NCBI GenBank assembly: GCA_963682025.1
Contig: OY821520.1
Location: 135,540,738-135,604,737 of the forward strand
Direction: 5' to 3'
From: Cordilura impudica
Lineage: Eukaryota > Arthropoda > Insecta > Diptera > Scathophagidae
DNA length: 64,000 nucleotides
The notes under the pieces are model-generated. The model did no database searches. It was not told where the DNA came from and saw nothing but the letters and a program-made list of their open reading frames with translations. The number at the start of each line of letters is the position of its first letter. Positions within the stretch are counted from its first letter, which is position 1. A program made the position numbers and the translations under genes. This document shows, piece by piece, positions 42,966 to 54,458 of the stretch.

Positions 42966-45900
42966 CACAGTGGCGCCCGTAGAGCAAACGAGGTTGCAAA
43001 AATCAAAATTTTCATGTGCGCCGACGAAGTTTTGAATAAACCCATGTTATAGGAAAGTTTTCAACGATTTCAAATATGCTACTCTTAATAATATCACATT
43101 TTTAGTTTAGAAGATATAACCGTTCAAAGTTGACCGACTTTCGCTTTTCAAAAAAACACACAATTTTTAGTCAATTTGTTGCGATTTCAGGTGTAATATC
43201 GCGAAAAATAGGTAAAGAATCGCCTTATTTTTTGTTCGTATTGATTAATGTATTTATTAAATGTATAATGATAAAAAAAAATTAACTGTTTGCTTTGTGT
43301 TTCTCCTGGTAAATCACTATTTAAAAACTTTTTCACTATTTTTCAACTTTGACGGAAAATAAAAAAAATCCATATATTTCTATATTTGCCATATTTGCAA
43401 AACATGTTCTCTGATTATTTCTTTACATAATTCAAAAGGTTTTATCGGCCCGTACGTGCCCGTTCGGCTTCTAGAGGTAAAAAAGTTTAAAAAGACTTGT
43501 TTGCAGAAATTGTATGGCGTTCATCCCTTACATATCTTGACTGACAGTAGTTTGATCTAATAGTTTGAAAATTGCATTTTTAGTCGATTGTCTACCTGTG
43601 AGCCTCAGCCATAGTCTACTCCCAATATTCTGTTACAGACACAGGATGCACAAAAAACTACTCATTGAAATTCGCAGGTACGCACATCACTTAAAAATTA
43701 CTTTGGATTACAAATGGTCAAGAACAATATTGACTTATGGTCGCACCAGGTAGGCACAAATCTTATTTAGACACGAGCATAATATCAAAATTGCATAATT
43801 CAGCCTAAATCCATATGTATGCAGAAAACAGGTAAATTTTTAGGCATGGTAGCATAAGCCTATATATTGCAAAATAAGCATAATGTCTGGATTAGTCTAC
43901 GACTGAAAGTTGGCGCAACAAGTACTGAAACCATGGCTTTAAAGAATTTATAATTATTTGAACTGTTTAGAAGGTCAACCACACCAAAGTTTTTCACGGA
44001 AGCTGCTTTAGAAGAACTTGATAGCTTATACGGAAATATTGAGAGAAGCGAAATTATAAAAAATAATTTTTATCTGATACATGCAAATATTAAGGCAAAA
44101 TGGCTGAAATCTAATCGAACCATTCAGAACTTCAACTCCAAATACGACTGGCTTAATGTAGCATCCTGGATATATTGGCAGTAGATAAACCCACCACATC
44201 AACCAGAGGAGCAAAAGGAAGGCCAAAAAAAAGTATTGAGGGGTGTTCAATTTTCACAAGAAAGAGGAAACTTTCCGATGCCACCAATGACTTGACCACG
44301 AAGCATTTATCGGACGCGCTGTCTATTAAATATACAAAGAATAGTGAAACAGTTAGGTCGCAGATTACAAAATCTGTTGCTGATGCAAGCCCACTGCGAC
44401 TAAAAAGGATTAAGGAAAGCATTCCCACGCCCACAAACGCACACATTAAAAATTATGGTTCCGAAGAAGCCTTGGCCTTTTTTACGGACTTAAAACTTTC
44501 CAAAGAAAAATATGATGCGACACGGGGTGACGTTTTTCCAGGATACAAGCATATTACGCAAGCCAAAATAAATTCATGACCACTGCATACGGAGTTTCCG
44601 GAAGTCTCTGTGAAAGCCAATCTGCAGGATCTCATGGGCCATACAGCAAAACGATTGTTGGAGAGTCTTCCTGAAAATGAGGTGAAAATTCTTCCTGAGA
44701 AACTGACATTGATCAGCAACTGGGGCTGCGATGGATCATCCGGACAAAGCGTTTATAAGTAAAGGATATCTTCCGATGACGCTACAATCTCGGACGGAAA
44801 TATGTTTATGGCATATGTTGTTCCTTTGCGGCTAAAATCTGATGTTTCCCTACACTGGAAAAATCCACGTCCGTCATAAGTGTATTATTGCCGACCAATA
44901 ATGTTTCAGATTGCAAGGGAATCGGCAGAACTCATAAGGAGCACGGTGAAGGACATTGAAGAACAAATAAGCAAGATTAAGCCTACAAAGCTGCAAATTG
45001 GAGAAGGAAAATATATTGAATGCAATTACGAGTTCCACCTGACTATGGTTGACGGAAAAGTCGTAAACGAACTGACAGGAACAACCTCATTGTCATGCCC
45101 GATTTGCAAAAAGAGTCAGAAGAACTTTGGTAATTTAAACGATTCTACAAACGAGGAGAATTACGAATATGGAATGTCACCATTGCACACAAGGTTAAGG
45201 TGTATGGAGTTCTTGCTAAAACTGGCATATACCCTACCACAAGAGGAGGAAAACTTCGATGAAAATACATCAATAAACGATAAGGAAAGATCAGAAAGAA
45301 GCAATTACAGGATGCTTTTTTAAACAAGTTGGACTAAAAGTAGACTGCCCCAAGCACGGATACGATAACTCAAACGATGGAAACATTTCTAGGAGATTTT
45401 TTTGAAAATGATGAGGCAGTAACTAGAATCACTGGAATTGACAATCAAATCGTGAAAAGATTGGGAACGATCTTGAATGTTTTAAACTGCAAAGAAAATG
45501 TCAATTCTACAAAATATGGAGAATATGCATCGAAAACTGCATCTCTTTTAGCAGAAATGTATCCACAGAAGAAGTTGACCCCGACCGTCCACAAAATATT
45601 GGCGCATGGCAAAGATATAATTGAGTACCAGTCTTTGCCAATTGGAGAGCTTTCTGAAGAAGCACAGGAGTCTCTTAACAAATTTTATAAAAAATATAGA
45701 TTGCAGAACACATTCAAAGCATCAAGGGTAAGGTAAAATGAGGACCTCTTCAACATGCTGGCAGCATCTTCCGATCCACTTATTTTTTCCCTGCGGCATG
45801 TGAAGTCACGAATAGAGTTAGAAAATTATTATAGTTTAGAAATGATTAGTCTTTTAGATATACCTTCTCTTACGAATTGTAATGAATATTTTACAGAAAA

Positions 45901-46211
45901 TGGAAAAAATAAATTTAAAAAAGAAGTAATTTTTTTTTAATTTGTTGGGTAATAAATTAAAACATAAAACCCTAAAGAAAAAAAAATTAAAACAATCTAA
46001 AAATGTAAAAATAATTTTTTTTAGATACCATAAAATTGATTTTTCTATAAATTTTAACTTTGATAACTCATAAGTAGGCCCCTACAAAGCGTAGCACCCT
46101 TTCCAAATGCTGAGCAGTTGTCTATCATATGCTGTTTAAACTGTTCAATTATGTTATTCGGTTCAAAAGATATGATTTTTGCAACGAAAAAACTCAAATG
46201 GCGCCACTGTG
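42966..46211 (+). mobile_element. Transib DNA transposon, copy 2, with perfect duplication
   Basis: The ends are CACAGTGGCGCC (42966) and the complement ending at 46211. The flanks TGGCG (42961-42965) and TGGCG (46212-46216) are identical. Left end: CACAGTG, 23-bp spacer (42973-42995), GCAAAAATC (42996-43004). Right end: GATTTTTGC (46174-46182), 22-bp spacer (46183-46204), CACTGTG. It was inserted in a Helitron gene whose frame is continuous across one copy of TGGCG. Length is 3246 bp. It is oriented opposite to copy 1 and very similar to it throughout. Confidence 0.92.
43627..45940 (+). pseudogene. Transib (RAG1-core-like) transposase, copy 2
   Basis: A probable short first exon ends near 43750 in a GTAGGC donor. 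The main exon (from about 43880) has a KGRPKKS basic patch and NWGCDGSSGQSVYK (Asp codon 44730-44732, like RAG1 D600). It also has HLTMVDGKVVNELTG and CPICKKS, a segment that keeps LNDSTNEEN (absent from copy 1), LTPTVHKILAHGKDII and LSEEAQESLNKF (Glu like RAG1 E962). Last comes NMLAASSDPLIFSLRHVKSR, with the stop at about 45938. Lesions are TAA at 44760-44762, a TGA after KINS (44577-44579), TAA at 44877-44879, a frameshift near 45300 and TAA after KASRVR near 45734. Most differ from the lesions of copy 1. Confidence 0.85.
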
Positions 46212-46216
46212 TGGCG

Positions 46217-47015
46217 TTTTATAAGCTTTTATAACAATTCTGTGATTGTCGGATGACATTTCTCCTATTGGAGTATTAAATAATTTTACTAACTCATTAT
46301 GTTGATGGAATAAATTTTGTAATGACTTTACTATGTCATGGCGTACTCCCGAAGTAATTGAATTGAAATTCAGAATTGCCAAGAAATTATATTTGAAGGA
46401 ATTTATATTGTAGATCAGGAATTGGTAATAATGAACCAGTATATTTGACCCTGGACTTTAAATGTTGGTATGAAGTTATCAGTAACTATTCTGTCAGCAC
46501 CGAATGACGTCATTTGGAAACAACTGTTGTATTTTCTAATATTATTAAGAAAATATTGTGATTGCGGCGTTGTCCCAGATACCATTGTTAGTAATGGTTC
46601 GGGTGGTTTATTTAGTTCTGGCAATTTCAATTTACCATTAACGCAACACAACCCTGTGGCTTCTTTTTTTGTATTTCAGCGCTTTACAATGGGCAAATAC
46701 ATGATCCATGCTACCAATATCAATATTGTTATGTGAATTGTAAGCAACTGTTGGGTCGTAGTTAAATGCCAGACGCATAAATGTAATTCGATTAGTGTTA
46801 TGAATAGTTGTTCTTGCTTGCCTGGTTCTTAGACGTTGTTCTTCATTTCGTATCTCGCATTGTTGTTCTGTATAATTTTCTCGTAAACGTGATACTCGAT
46901 ATCTAGTTTGTTCAATTTCTGCTGCGCGTTCTTTTTGACTTCGTTGTGAACGTAATGTACGTACACGATTTGTTTGTCGTGTATTGTGATAAATATTTCC
47001 ACGTGGTCGTGGCAT
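46217..47015 (-). pseudogene. Helitron RepHel N-terminal part
   Basis: Starts MPRPRGNIYHNTRQ (ATG at 47015) with a basic, Arg/Gln-rich segment. A frameshift near 46660 leads to CCVNGKLKLPELNKPPEPL, FLNNIRKYNSCFQMTSFGA and FKVQGQIY, the conserved block ahead of the Helitron_like_N domain. Another frameshift near 46430 gives the segment ending SSDNHRIVIKAYKTP at the Transib duplication. These blocks are standard in animal Helitron proteins, which start rolling-circle replication. Confidence 0.8.
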
Positions 47016-47410
47016 TTTGATTAAATATGTAATTAATTTATTTGGAAAATACAATTATAACAAATACTCACATGTACGTGTATATTTTTTAACTAATCAA
47101 TTAAGAAAGGCTATACACCCGAATGATCGTTAGTGGGTTTTGCTTTGACATATTATTTTTTCTAGGCTTAATAATATTGGTTTGAACGTATTTAATGACG
47201 TTTCAAAACAAATATATGTAAAAACACCTAACAAAACCAATAAAAAAATTTTTTAAAAAAATCGCGAAATTTATCGGACAAACGCGAAACTACAGAGAAA
47301 CACGACTCACGGTCCATAGAATATGTGTATATTTTTTTCTTCAAAATGGGTGCAGTAGTTTTTGAGTTTAGCGGTTACGTACAAATACGTCTCTTTTATA
47401 TATATAGAGA

Positions 47411-47770
47411 TACCACTATGTGGTGAGAGAATAGTGAGTTTGTTAAAATGTTTGTAACCACCAAAAATATTAGACTTATATTCGACTTCTATTATACCGA
47501 TCGACTTAACACTTTCTGAATCGAATTAGCGATGTCCGCCCATCTGTCCGTCCGTGTGGCCATTATGAATACGTTTTGATGAAATTTAGTATATAAGCTT
47601 TTTTCAACCATAGGCCGCTATTAAAATTGGTGAATCTCGGTGCATGGTCAGACGTAGCCCCCACACAAATAACCCCTATCAGGCCGACTAAAATTTTCGT
47701 TAGATCCAGCGAAGCTGAAACTTAGATCCTCTCTCGAAAGGCGTGGTATAGGATTTTGTATAGTCGGTCT
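47411..47770 (-). repeat. Dispersed repeat family A, copy 3, split by an hAT
   Basis: Reverse orientation: ACCACTATGTGGT at 47412, then TATACCGATCGACTTAA, TGTCCGTCCGTGTGG and an end at AGTCGGTCT (47762-47770). It is shorter than copies 1 and 2. The sequence just right of the hAT (49965-50008) looks like a decayed remainder of the same repeat. The Helitron left end abuts its other side. Confidence 0.6.
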
Positions 47771-49964
47771 TAGTGGTTAGTATTTACAAACAAGAATAAT
47801 AAGTTAGTTTATCTAAACGTAGGGCAAAATCTGAAAATCGTACCACCGGTGATACGAAAGAAAAAATGCTGCCGACGCTCTGCTTACACACAAATAGTAT
47901 AAACAAAGCAACGACTACTTCGATTTCGTTGTACCGATTCAGTTCAGTTGCTCGTCAGCATTCATGCAAGTCAGACCTCGTTTCGCTGTTTCACTTAACA
48001 CTTATCTGCAAAAAAAAAAATATGTTTCATGAAGAGTGGGAGAAAATGTTAAGGGTGAAGCACAATGTTTGATATGCCACAGCATTTTCACGAGCTTTAA
48101 TTTGCTTTTCGTAATAAAGCTACATTATTTTTATTTGCATTCAGATTATGCTCCTTTAGGGGGAAGGGAGAGATATGTAAAACTTTTGGAATTAAAAGCA
48201 CTTTTTTTTATTAAATTTATTGCTGATGACATGCCCGGAGTTAGCGATCAAGTAACAATACAAAATGCATCAACACATACAGCAGCCTTTAAAAAGGCAT
48301 CGTTTGTTATATCTTTAGCTTTGGCAAAAAAAAATATCGACCATTTGATGACGGCATTTTTATAAAGAATTTACTTAAGGATGTTCTAAATGTGATGAAG
48401 ATAAGGGGAAGGAGATGGGGAAGATAATGGAACAAATACAGTTATCTAGGCGAACTGTTGCTCGCAGAACTGAAATTATTAGTACGTTTCTGCACTCATG
48501 CACAATATGTAGATTATTGGATTGTGTTTTTTATTCTTTGTGTCTTGATGAAAGTACGAATATTAATGATTTGAGCCAACTAATCGTGTGTGTAAAATCT
48601 GTTAATCAGAATTTGGACACAACTGAGGAAATGTTATTACTTGAACCAATGCATGGTAACGTCACAGGAGAAAATTTGTTTAAAATTATAAATGAAAAAG
48701 TATTTTTGATTTTGATAGGAAGAAATGCTCTTCTATTTGCACTGACGGAGCGAAAGTTATGACAGGTAAAAACCGAGGACTAAGGGGTTGCTTAATAAAG
48801 AATGGTATTGAAATTCCAACATTTCATTGCATTATTCATCAGCAATCTCTTTTTCAAAGGAATTGAAACTATCATGTGTCATGGAAATAGCTACTAAAAT
48901 AATAAATAAAATAAGGGGAGATCACCACTCACTACGTCACAAGAAATTTAAAGTGCTTCTTGAAGAACTTGATGCTGATTACGGAGATTTGCTCCTCCAT
49001 ACAGATGTAAAATGGCTTAGTAGTGGTAGGTCCCTAGGAAGACTTTTTGATTTAAGGCAGGAGTTTTTAAAACTTTTTGAGCAAAACACATATTCCGATT
49101 CGGCAGAAATCATCGATAATCTTAATAATATTTTCTGTTAGATTTGGCATTTTTATGTGACATTTGTAATATCTTAAACCAATTAAACCTCTCACTTGAG
49201 GGTAGAAATAAATCCATTCTTCAATTATTATCTTCTTTGAAATATTTTGAAAGAAAACTTCAAGTTGTAATAACCTAGTTAAAAAATTTTGATATATCCA
49301 ACTTAGAAAAGACAAAAGAAATATTCAATGAACTTTACGATGGAAATAAATTGACAGCATATAGTGGTATTATAACAGACTTATTTAATAGTTACAATAG
49401 GAGATTTCAAGATTTTAAATTAATAGAATCTACGATAGAGCTTCACGATTATCCTTTGAATTGTGATATTAATAAACAACCACCACATTTTCATAATGAA
49501 CTACACTTGTTAAGAAACGATTTGTCGCTTCCACTTGAAATGGGAAACGTTTTTGGAAAGCGGTTTCTGAGAAAAAATATCCTATTCTCAAAGAAGTAAT
49601 TTATAAAATTTATTCAATGTTTGGCACTACTTATAATTGTGAAGCGTCATTTTCGACTTTAAAAATAATTCTAACCAATCTGAGAAATCAAGTTTCAGAT
49701 ATTCATATATCAGATTTAATGCGCATAAAATGTTGCGAAACTATATAGACATTGACGAGGTAATAACTTTTGAGGAAAAAAAAAAAAATAAATTTTGATG
49801 GGTTATAATTTTTTTTTCTAATTTTAAATTTTTGAAGTTATAAAAAAAAACCAAAAAAAAACCAAAAATTTTTTTTTTGTTTCATAGTGTAATGTGTGGC
49901 GCAGTCAGCTTATGTGACACTCACACAATGATAGGTTTGTTAGTATTGGTGTTGCCTACCACTG
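47771..49964 (+). mobile_element. hAT-superfamily transposon, decayed
   Basis: The boundaries are tentative. The right end, read in reverse from 49964, is CAGTGGTAGGCAACACC, typical of hAT termini. The left candidate TAGTGGTTAGTATTTAC (47771) matches only partly, and an 8-bp duplication is not clear. The transposase pseudogene lies between. Confidence 0.55.
48022..49750 (+). pseudogene. hAT transposase (BED finger, RNase H-like, dimerisation)
   Basis: Begins MFHEEWEK and, after a frame slip, CLICHSIF..IKLHYFYLHSDY, a BED-type zinc finger (CxxC..HxxxxH). The central part has SLCLDESTNINDLSQLIVCV with an Asp that fits the first catalytic residue, then HGNVTGENLF. An H-C-I-I-H-Q block at about 48825-48842 and LLLHTDVKWLSSGRSLGRLF follow. 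The end (about 49580-49750) is YPILKEVIYKIYSMFGTTYNCEASFSTLK, the hAT C-terminal dimerisation segment. It resembles the GTF2IRD2/ZBED-like hAT branch. At least four frameshifts or stops are present. Confidence 0.8.
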
Positions 49965-49972
49965 GTTTAGAT

Positions 49973-52900
49973 ATTTTAGCTATAGTGTTTTTTTTTTGTT
50001 GCGTGTAAAACATAATTGAGTAGTTGTTTTTACACTTTACTTACCAACATCAGACTCTTTGGAATGTACTTATTATCTTGAAACTCCAAATTCTACTTAG
50101 ATTCCCTTAAATAAAAATTCATTACTTTGCTGGTATGATGGTCTTTTTTCTATATTTTTTTAAATGTATTTTTCGTTTTTATAAATTTTCTTAAATTTTT
50201 TTTGTGTTAATCTAATTTTAAAATATAAAGAAATATAATTATCACATCTCATATACATAAGTTTTATATATAATTTATTACATAATATATTTTTAATATC
50301 TTTCTTTAATATAAATTTAGACTAATATGATTTATAATTTTATTTGCTATAATATATAGTACAGGGTTGTAATGTTCTATGTAAATTAAAATTGAAAGCC
50401 ATAAATAACTAGGATATGGTCTTGTGCAATATTTTCTTTTAGTTAGTAGATATTTATAATAGTGAACATCAATCTTTTGATTTAAATGATAAATATGAAT
50501 ACTTTTGTTTCGGTGTTTTTTTAATTAAAAGAAAAATTGTAATAAATATAATTCGATTAACTTAAGTATACTCGCCTTACTAATATTTCTCAAACAATAT
50601 AAAAGCTTTTGATGAAAATAATGCTCGCTAAAATCTGTATGGCTAAGAATATTTTAGATTGGCAAGTTGGGCTTATTCCTTCAAAATTGTATGTACTTTA
50701 CATACTATAATGCATTTTTGGTTCAAATATGGTTGTATGGAATTATTGAATAATATTTATCATATGAAAGAAATTATTTTAAAGGGTTTATCATTCACAA
50801 ATTTCATTTTACTTTATTTTATGGCTATTTGCTATAGCCGGCTAGTAAAGTCTAATTTATATTTTGTTTAAAATACTAAAATGTTTTAAACATTTATCGA
50901 AAACAGCAAATAATGGATAGAATTTGGCAAACAGTTGAGGCTAGAAAATTTAACTGATGTTGAGTTATCTGCCGTTGAGGACAAAAAAAATTATCTAAGG
51001 GAAATGATGATCACAGTCTAAGCTGTATTTGCCAACAATATGAATAACAATAAGTTCACAGTTCAGTATAGTATACAAAACTCTGCCGATTGATAAGCTA
51101 AATATTACATGCTTTATCAAAAGGAGTATTTAGTGTCTTCAAAAAAGGCTCTAAGAAATATCGCCAATGAGAAAGCGAAAAAAAGTGAAAAATAACCGAA
51201 AAAAAGAAAAAAAGCGCCCAAAAAATATGTAATTTTTTTTTACAAAAATATACGAAAAGTGAGGAAAAACATGAAAAATGCCAAACAAAATGTTGCCCAA
51301 AATACGAAATATGTTAAAAAATCGCCCAAAAGTTAATCAATATTGTTCATATAAAACTTCTATCAAAATTATGTAAACTTACATATTTATTAATATAAAA
51401 GTTAATTTTTTATTGTGGAAAAAAATTGGTTTCGCTTATTTATGTCATTTATTTATTTTCCATTTCCTGTAAAATCTTATATTTAAAGTGCAGGAATTCA
51501 ATATCCAAAAATTACATTAAGACAAACATATAGTGGAACAATTATACAAGAAAAAAAAAATATACAAAAAAAGACGAAAATTTGGGTCATTTCTAATTTT
51601 TTCATTTGAGGAAATTTTAGATGGTAGAGTTTTTTTTTTGGGCAATTTTTATTTTTATTTTTGTGGCGATTTAACCTCGAGTCGCATATATAACAAACTG
51701 AAGCTAGAGACGTGACTGCTTTATTTCAGAGCCATCAGTTTTTCTTGCACTGTTTTTGTTTACAATTGTAAAATTTTTGTTTATAAATCCAATAAAAATA
51801 CTAAAGCTTTTAAAGCTGTATAGTACAGCTTTGATTTGAACATTTATCGGATATACAAATGAATTTCCAGGAAGTAAACTTTTGAAGGAACCTCTTGCGT
51901 GAACTTTTTATGTCAAACCATGGACAATTCACATAAGCTGCCCATCTGTATTCATTCTAATGGCTGAGAATACAGAGAAGAGCACAGCAAACTGTTGGGG
52001 CCATCGAATAGATGAGTACACTATTTTAAATATATATTTCTTACAAGTTTTCTTTACTTAATTAAAAATTAAATAGTTGTTGAATAATGATCTTAGACAA
52101 TCTTTGAAAAATTGGCAACGTTCTAAAGAAAAATTGGGAATATAATTTTGTTATTTATTTATTTTTTTTTAATACAATTAGATTATAATTAAACTTTTCT
52201 ATTTTAAATGGTTTTTTGATAATAAAAAAAATATATAAAAAATATTAAAGAAAAAAATATAAAATAAATAGAAAAAATAAACTAATTTTCAAATATTTTG
52301 AAAATATATATATGTATATTTATTTTCAAGATATATAAACGTCCCTGGTGAAAATAATTTCATTAGGGTGGAGGGATTATATATGAGATTTTTGTTTTTT
52401 CGAATTTAGCTTTGGCTCTAACTTGGGATCTAGAAAGTTACTATTATGTAGAACATAAAACTAGTCGGAGTTCATCTTCAGGGTCAACGCAGGTTTTTAA
52501 GAGTTTGGTAAAAATGATAAATTGAAACAAGTAAGGGTTTTAAATTATGCTATGCCGATTTTTGTATACCCTCCACATGTGTGTAAAACTCTTTATTATA
52601 ACCACTGTTGGGTACTGTTACCAGTTTAAAAGAGAATTGATTTTTAAATTCTAAACCCGCTTAAATTAAATTAAAAGTTAATAGTTTTTATTTCTCGAAC
52701 AATACTGATTACAACTTCTTATTTAATGTATTTTTTGTTAAAAGCAAAGTATTTTTTTTTGTAAAAAATTTAAATCAAATTTTTTTATACTTGTTGCGCC
52801 AAAACAATGCAGATTTTTAGCAGATATAAATATCAAAACAATTAAGATTAAATAGTGACATAACAGCAAAACAAAACGAATGTTGTATGTAAATTTTACT

Positions 52901-53189
52901 ATTATTTCTAGTCTATATAATGTAAAAATTTATATAATTTTTAAAGCCATTTCCTAAAAAAATGGAATCACATGTACTGGATTTGTTACTAACAACAACA
53001 AGAGAGTTATAGAATATAATATATGAAAAAAAATTGTTTGTAAGAATTTTTAGGTGTGCGGGTCGCTTTATTGTGACACTGGATCTAAAACTTTAGTGTG
53101 CAAAATTTGAGCCAAATCGGGCAATGCTTTCTGGACGCGCATTGAGTTCAAAGTTCAAATATGAATTTATATGTACAAATTATCAAAAA
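49973..53189. other. 3.2-kb gene-free AT-rich stretch
   Basis: No domain-bearing ORF, RNA gene or second copy was found. Long A/T runs occur at about 49800-49870 and 51170-51290. The frames at 50659-50871 and 51533-51715 look like chance. Confidence 0.4.
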
Positions 53190-54301
53190 AAAAAATGATT
53201 TTTCATTGAAGATAAAGTTAAATCTTCTTGTGCTGGTAGAATCGCAGCTTGCAAAAAGCTCACATCCATAAATTAAACTTGGAATTAGATATGTCTACGC
53301 GAGTAGAATTCTTATTCGTAAAGGGGTGAAATATTTTGATGACCAAAGCGTCCTTAACTTATTGTAAGTTTGTCCGACTAGTATGTTTACATGATTTGTC
53401 CATGTTAAATTGCTATTAAAAATCAACCCAAGGTTCTTGGCAGAGTTTACAATTGTTATTTTTTCCCCATTTATTAAAATATCATCACTTATGGCAGGCT
53501 CAGTTATTCTTTTATGAATTATCAAGCACTTTGACATATTTGGATTCAGACAAAGTCCATTTGCTGTTGCCCAGAGAAAAATCTTTTGTAAATCATCGTT
53601 TAGCCTAGCTATATTAGCTGTTTTGATAGATCATTTGCATAAATTGAAAAAAGTAAGGGTCCAAGTATTGACCCTTGAGGCACTCCTCTGATGAGTCTTA
53701 AAGGATTAGACCATTTATTCACGTTAACGGATTGCCATCGATTTGTTAGGTAAGAAGAAAGAAACCTCGTTGAGGCATCAGAAAACTTAAAAAAGTGCAT
53801 GAGTTTCATGCAAAGAGTGCTATGGTCAACCGTATCAAAGGCTTTCGAATGGTCAAGAAGAACCAAAAAATTTAAATTACCATTATCTAGTTCACTCCGT
53901 ATGTTTTCGGAGACATCCAACAAAGCAGATACGCAACTATGATTTGGACGAAATCCTGACTGTGCATCGGTTAACAAATTGTTTTCATTGATACACAAGC
54001 TCATTTGCAGGTGCAAAAGTTTTTCTAGCACTTTTGATAGATAACATAAAATAGCTATGGACCTGAGGTCCGTATTTGTTTTCGGTAATGGCACTATTCT
54101 TGCATGTTTCCATTTAGATGGAAAAGTACTGGACATAATGATTGTGTTAAATAAGTACGTCACATAAGGTAAGACTAATGGAAGCAATATATTTATAAAC
54201 TTTGGATGCATATTATCACAGCCCATTGCGTTAGATTTCATAGACGAAAAACTTGATAAGACATCAGATTGGCTAACACAAGAAAATTCAAAATTATTCA
54301 C
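53190..54301 (-). pseudogene. Jockey-group LINE reverse transcriptase
   Basis: Minus strand. The frame 54301-53609 has VLSSFSSMKSNAMGCDNMHP, FPSKWKHARIVPLPK, DLRSIAILCYLSKVLEKLL, GFRPNHSCVSALL, LVLLDHSKAFDTVDH (catalytic Asp replaced within the usual LDxSKAFD: here LDHSKAFD), LIRGVPQGSILGPLLF and IYANDLSKQL. The strand with FADD is deleted near 53615. The next frame resumes at LNDDLQKIFLWATANG, then MSKCLIIHKRITE, ILINGEKITIVNSAKNLGLIFNSNLTW and YLIPSLIYGCELFAS down to 53190. A clear LINE, not functional. The nearest relative in the window is the fragment at 19040-19259. Confidence 0.85.
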
Positions 54302-54458
54302 ATTGTTTGAGGCATTTCAAACATGAAAAATTGTAAAAGTTTTTATTGATTGGTATCATATTTTTGCAAAATACAAGAGACTTTACCAAACATGATCTGG
54401 ATCGGTCCATTTTTGGGCCTAGTCGGTCTAGACCGACTATAATTTTTCCCACTTGTTT
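54302..54458 (-). repeat. Dispersed repeat family A, copy 5 (short)
   Basis: Reverse orientation. The perfect palindrome AGTCGGTCTAGACCGACT (54421-54438) is followed by AATTTTTCCCACTTGTT. On the other side lie 'ttgggcc', 'ggatcggtcc' and 'caagagactttaccaaacat', which match internal family A sequence after an internal deletion. It abuts the LINE. Confidence 0.7.

Larger units (their letters stand above)
42060..47410 (-). mobile_element. Helitron 3, truncated autonomous type, split by Transib 2
   Basis: On the minus strand the 5' end is TCTCTATATATATAAAAGAG starting at 47410, next to a T (A on the minus strand), as expected for A^T insertion. The Rep-side coding region runs from 47015 to 46217 and resumes at 42965 down to about 42060, on the other side of the Transib inserted at 42966-46211. 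The helicase half and 3' hairpin are missing. Confidence 0.8.
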
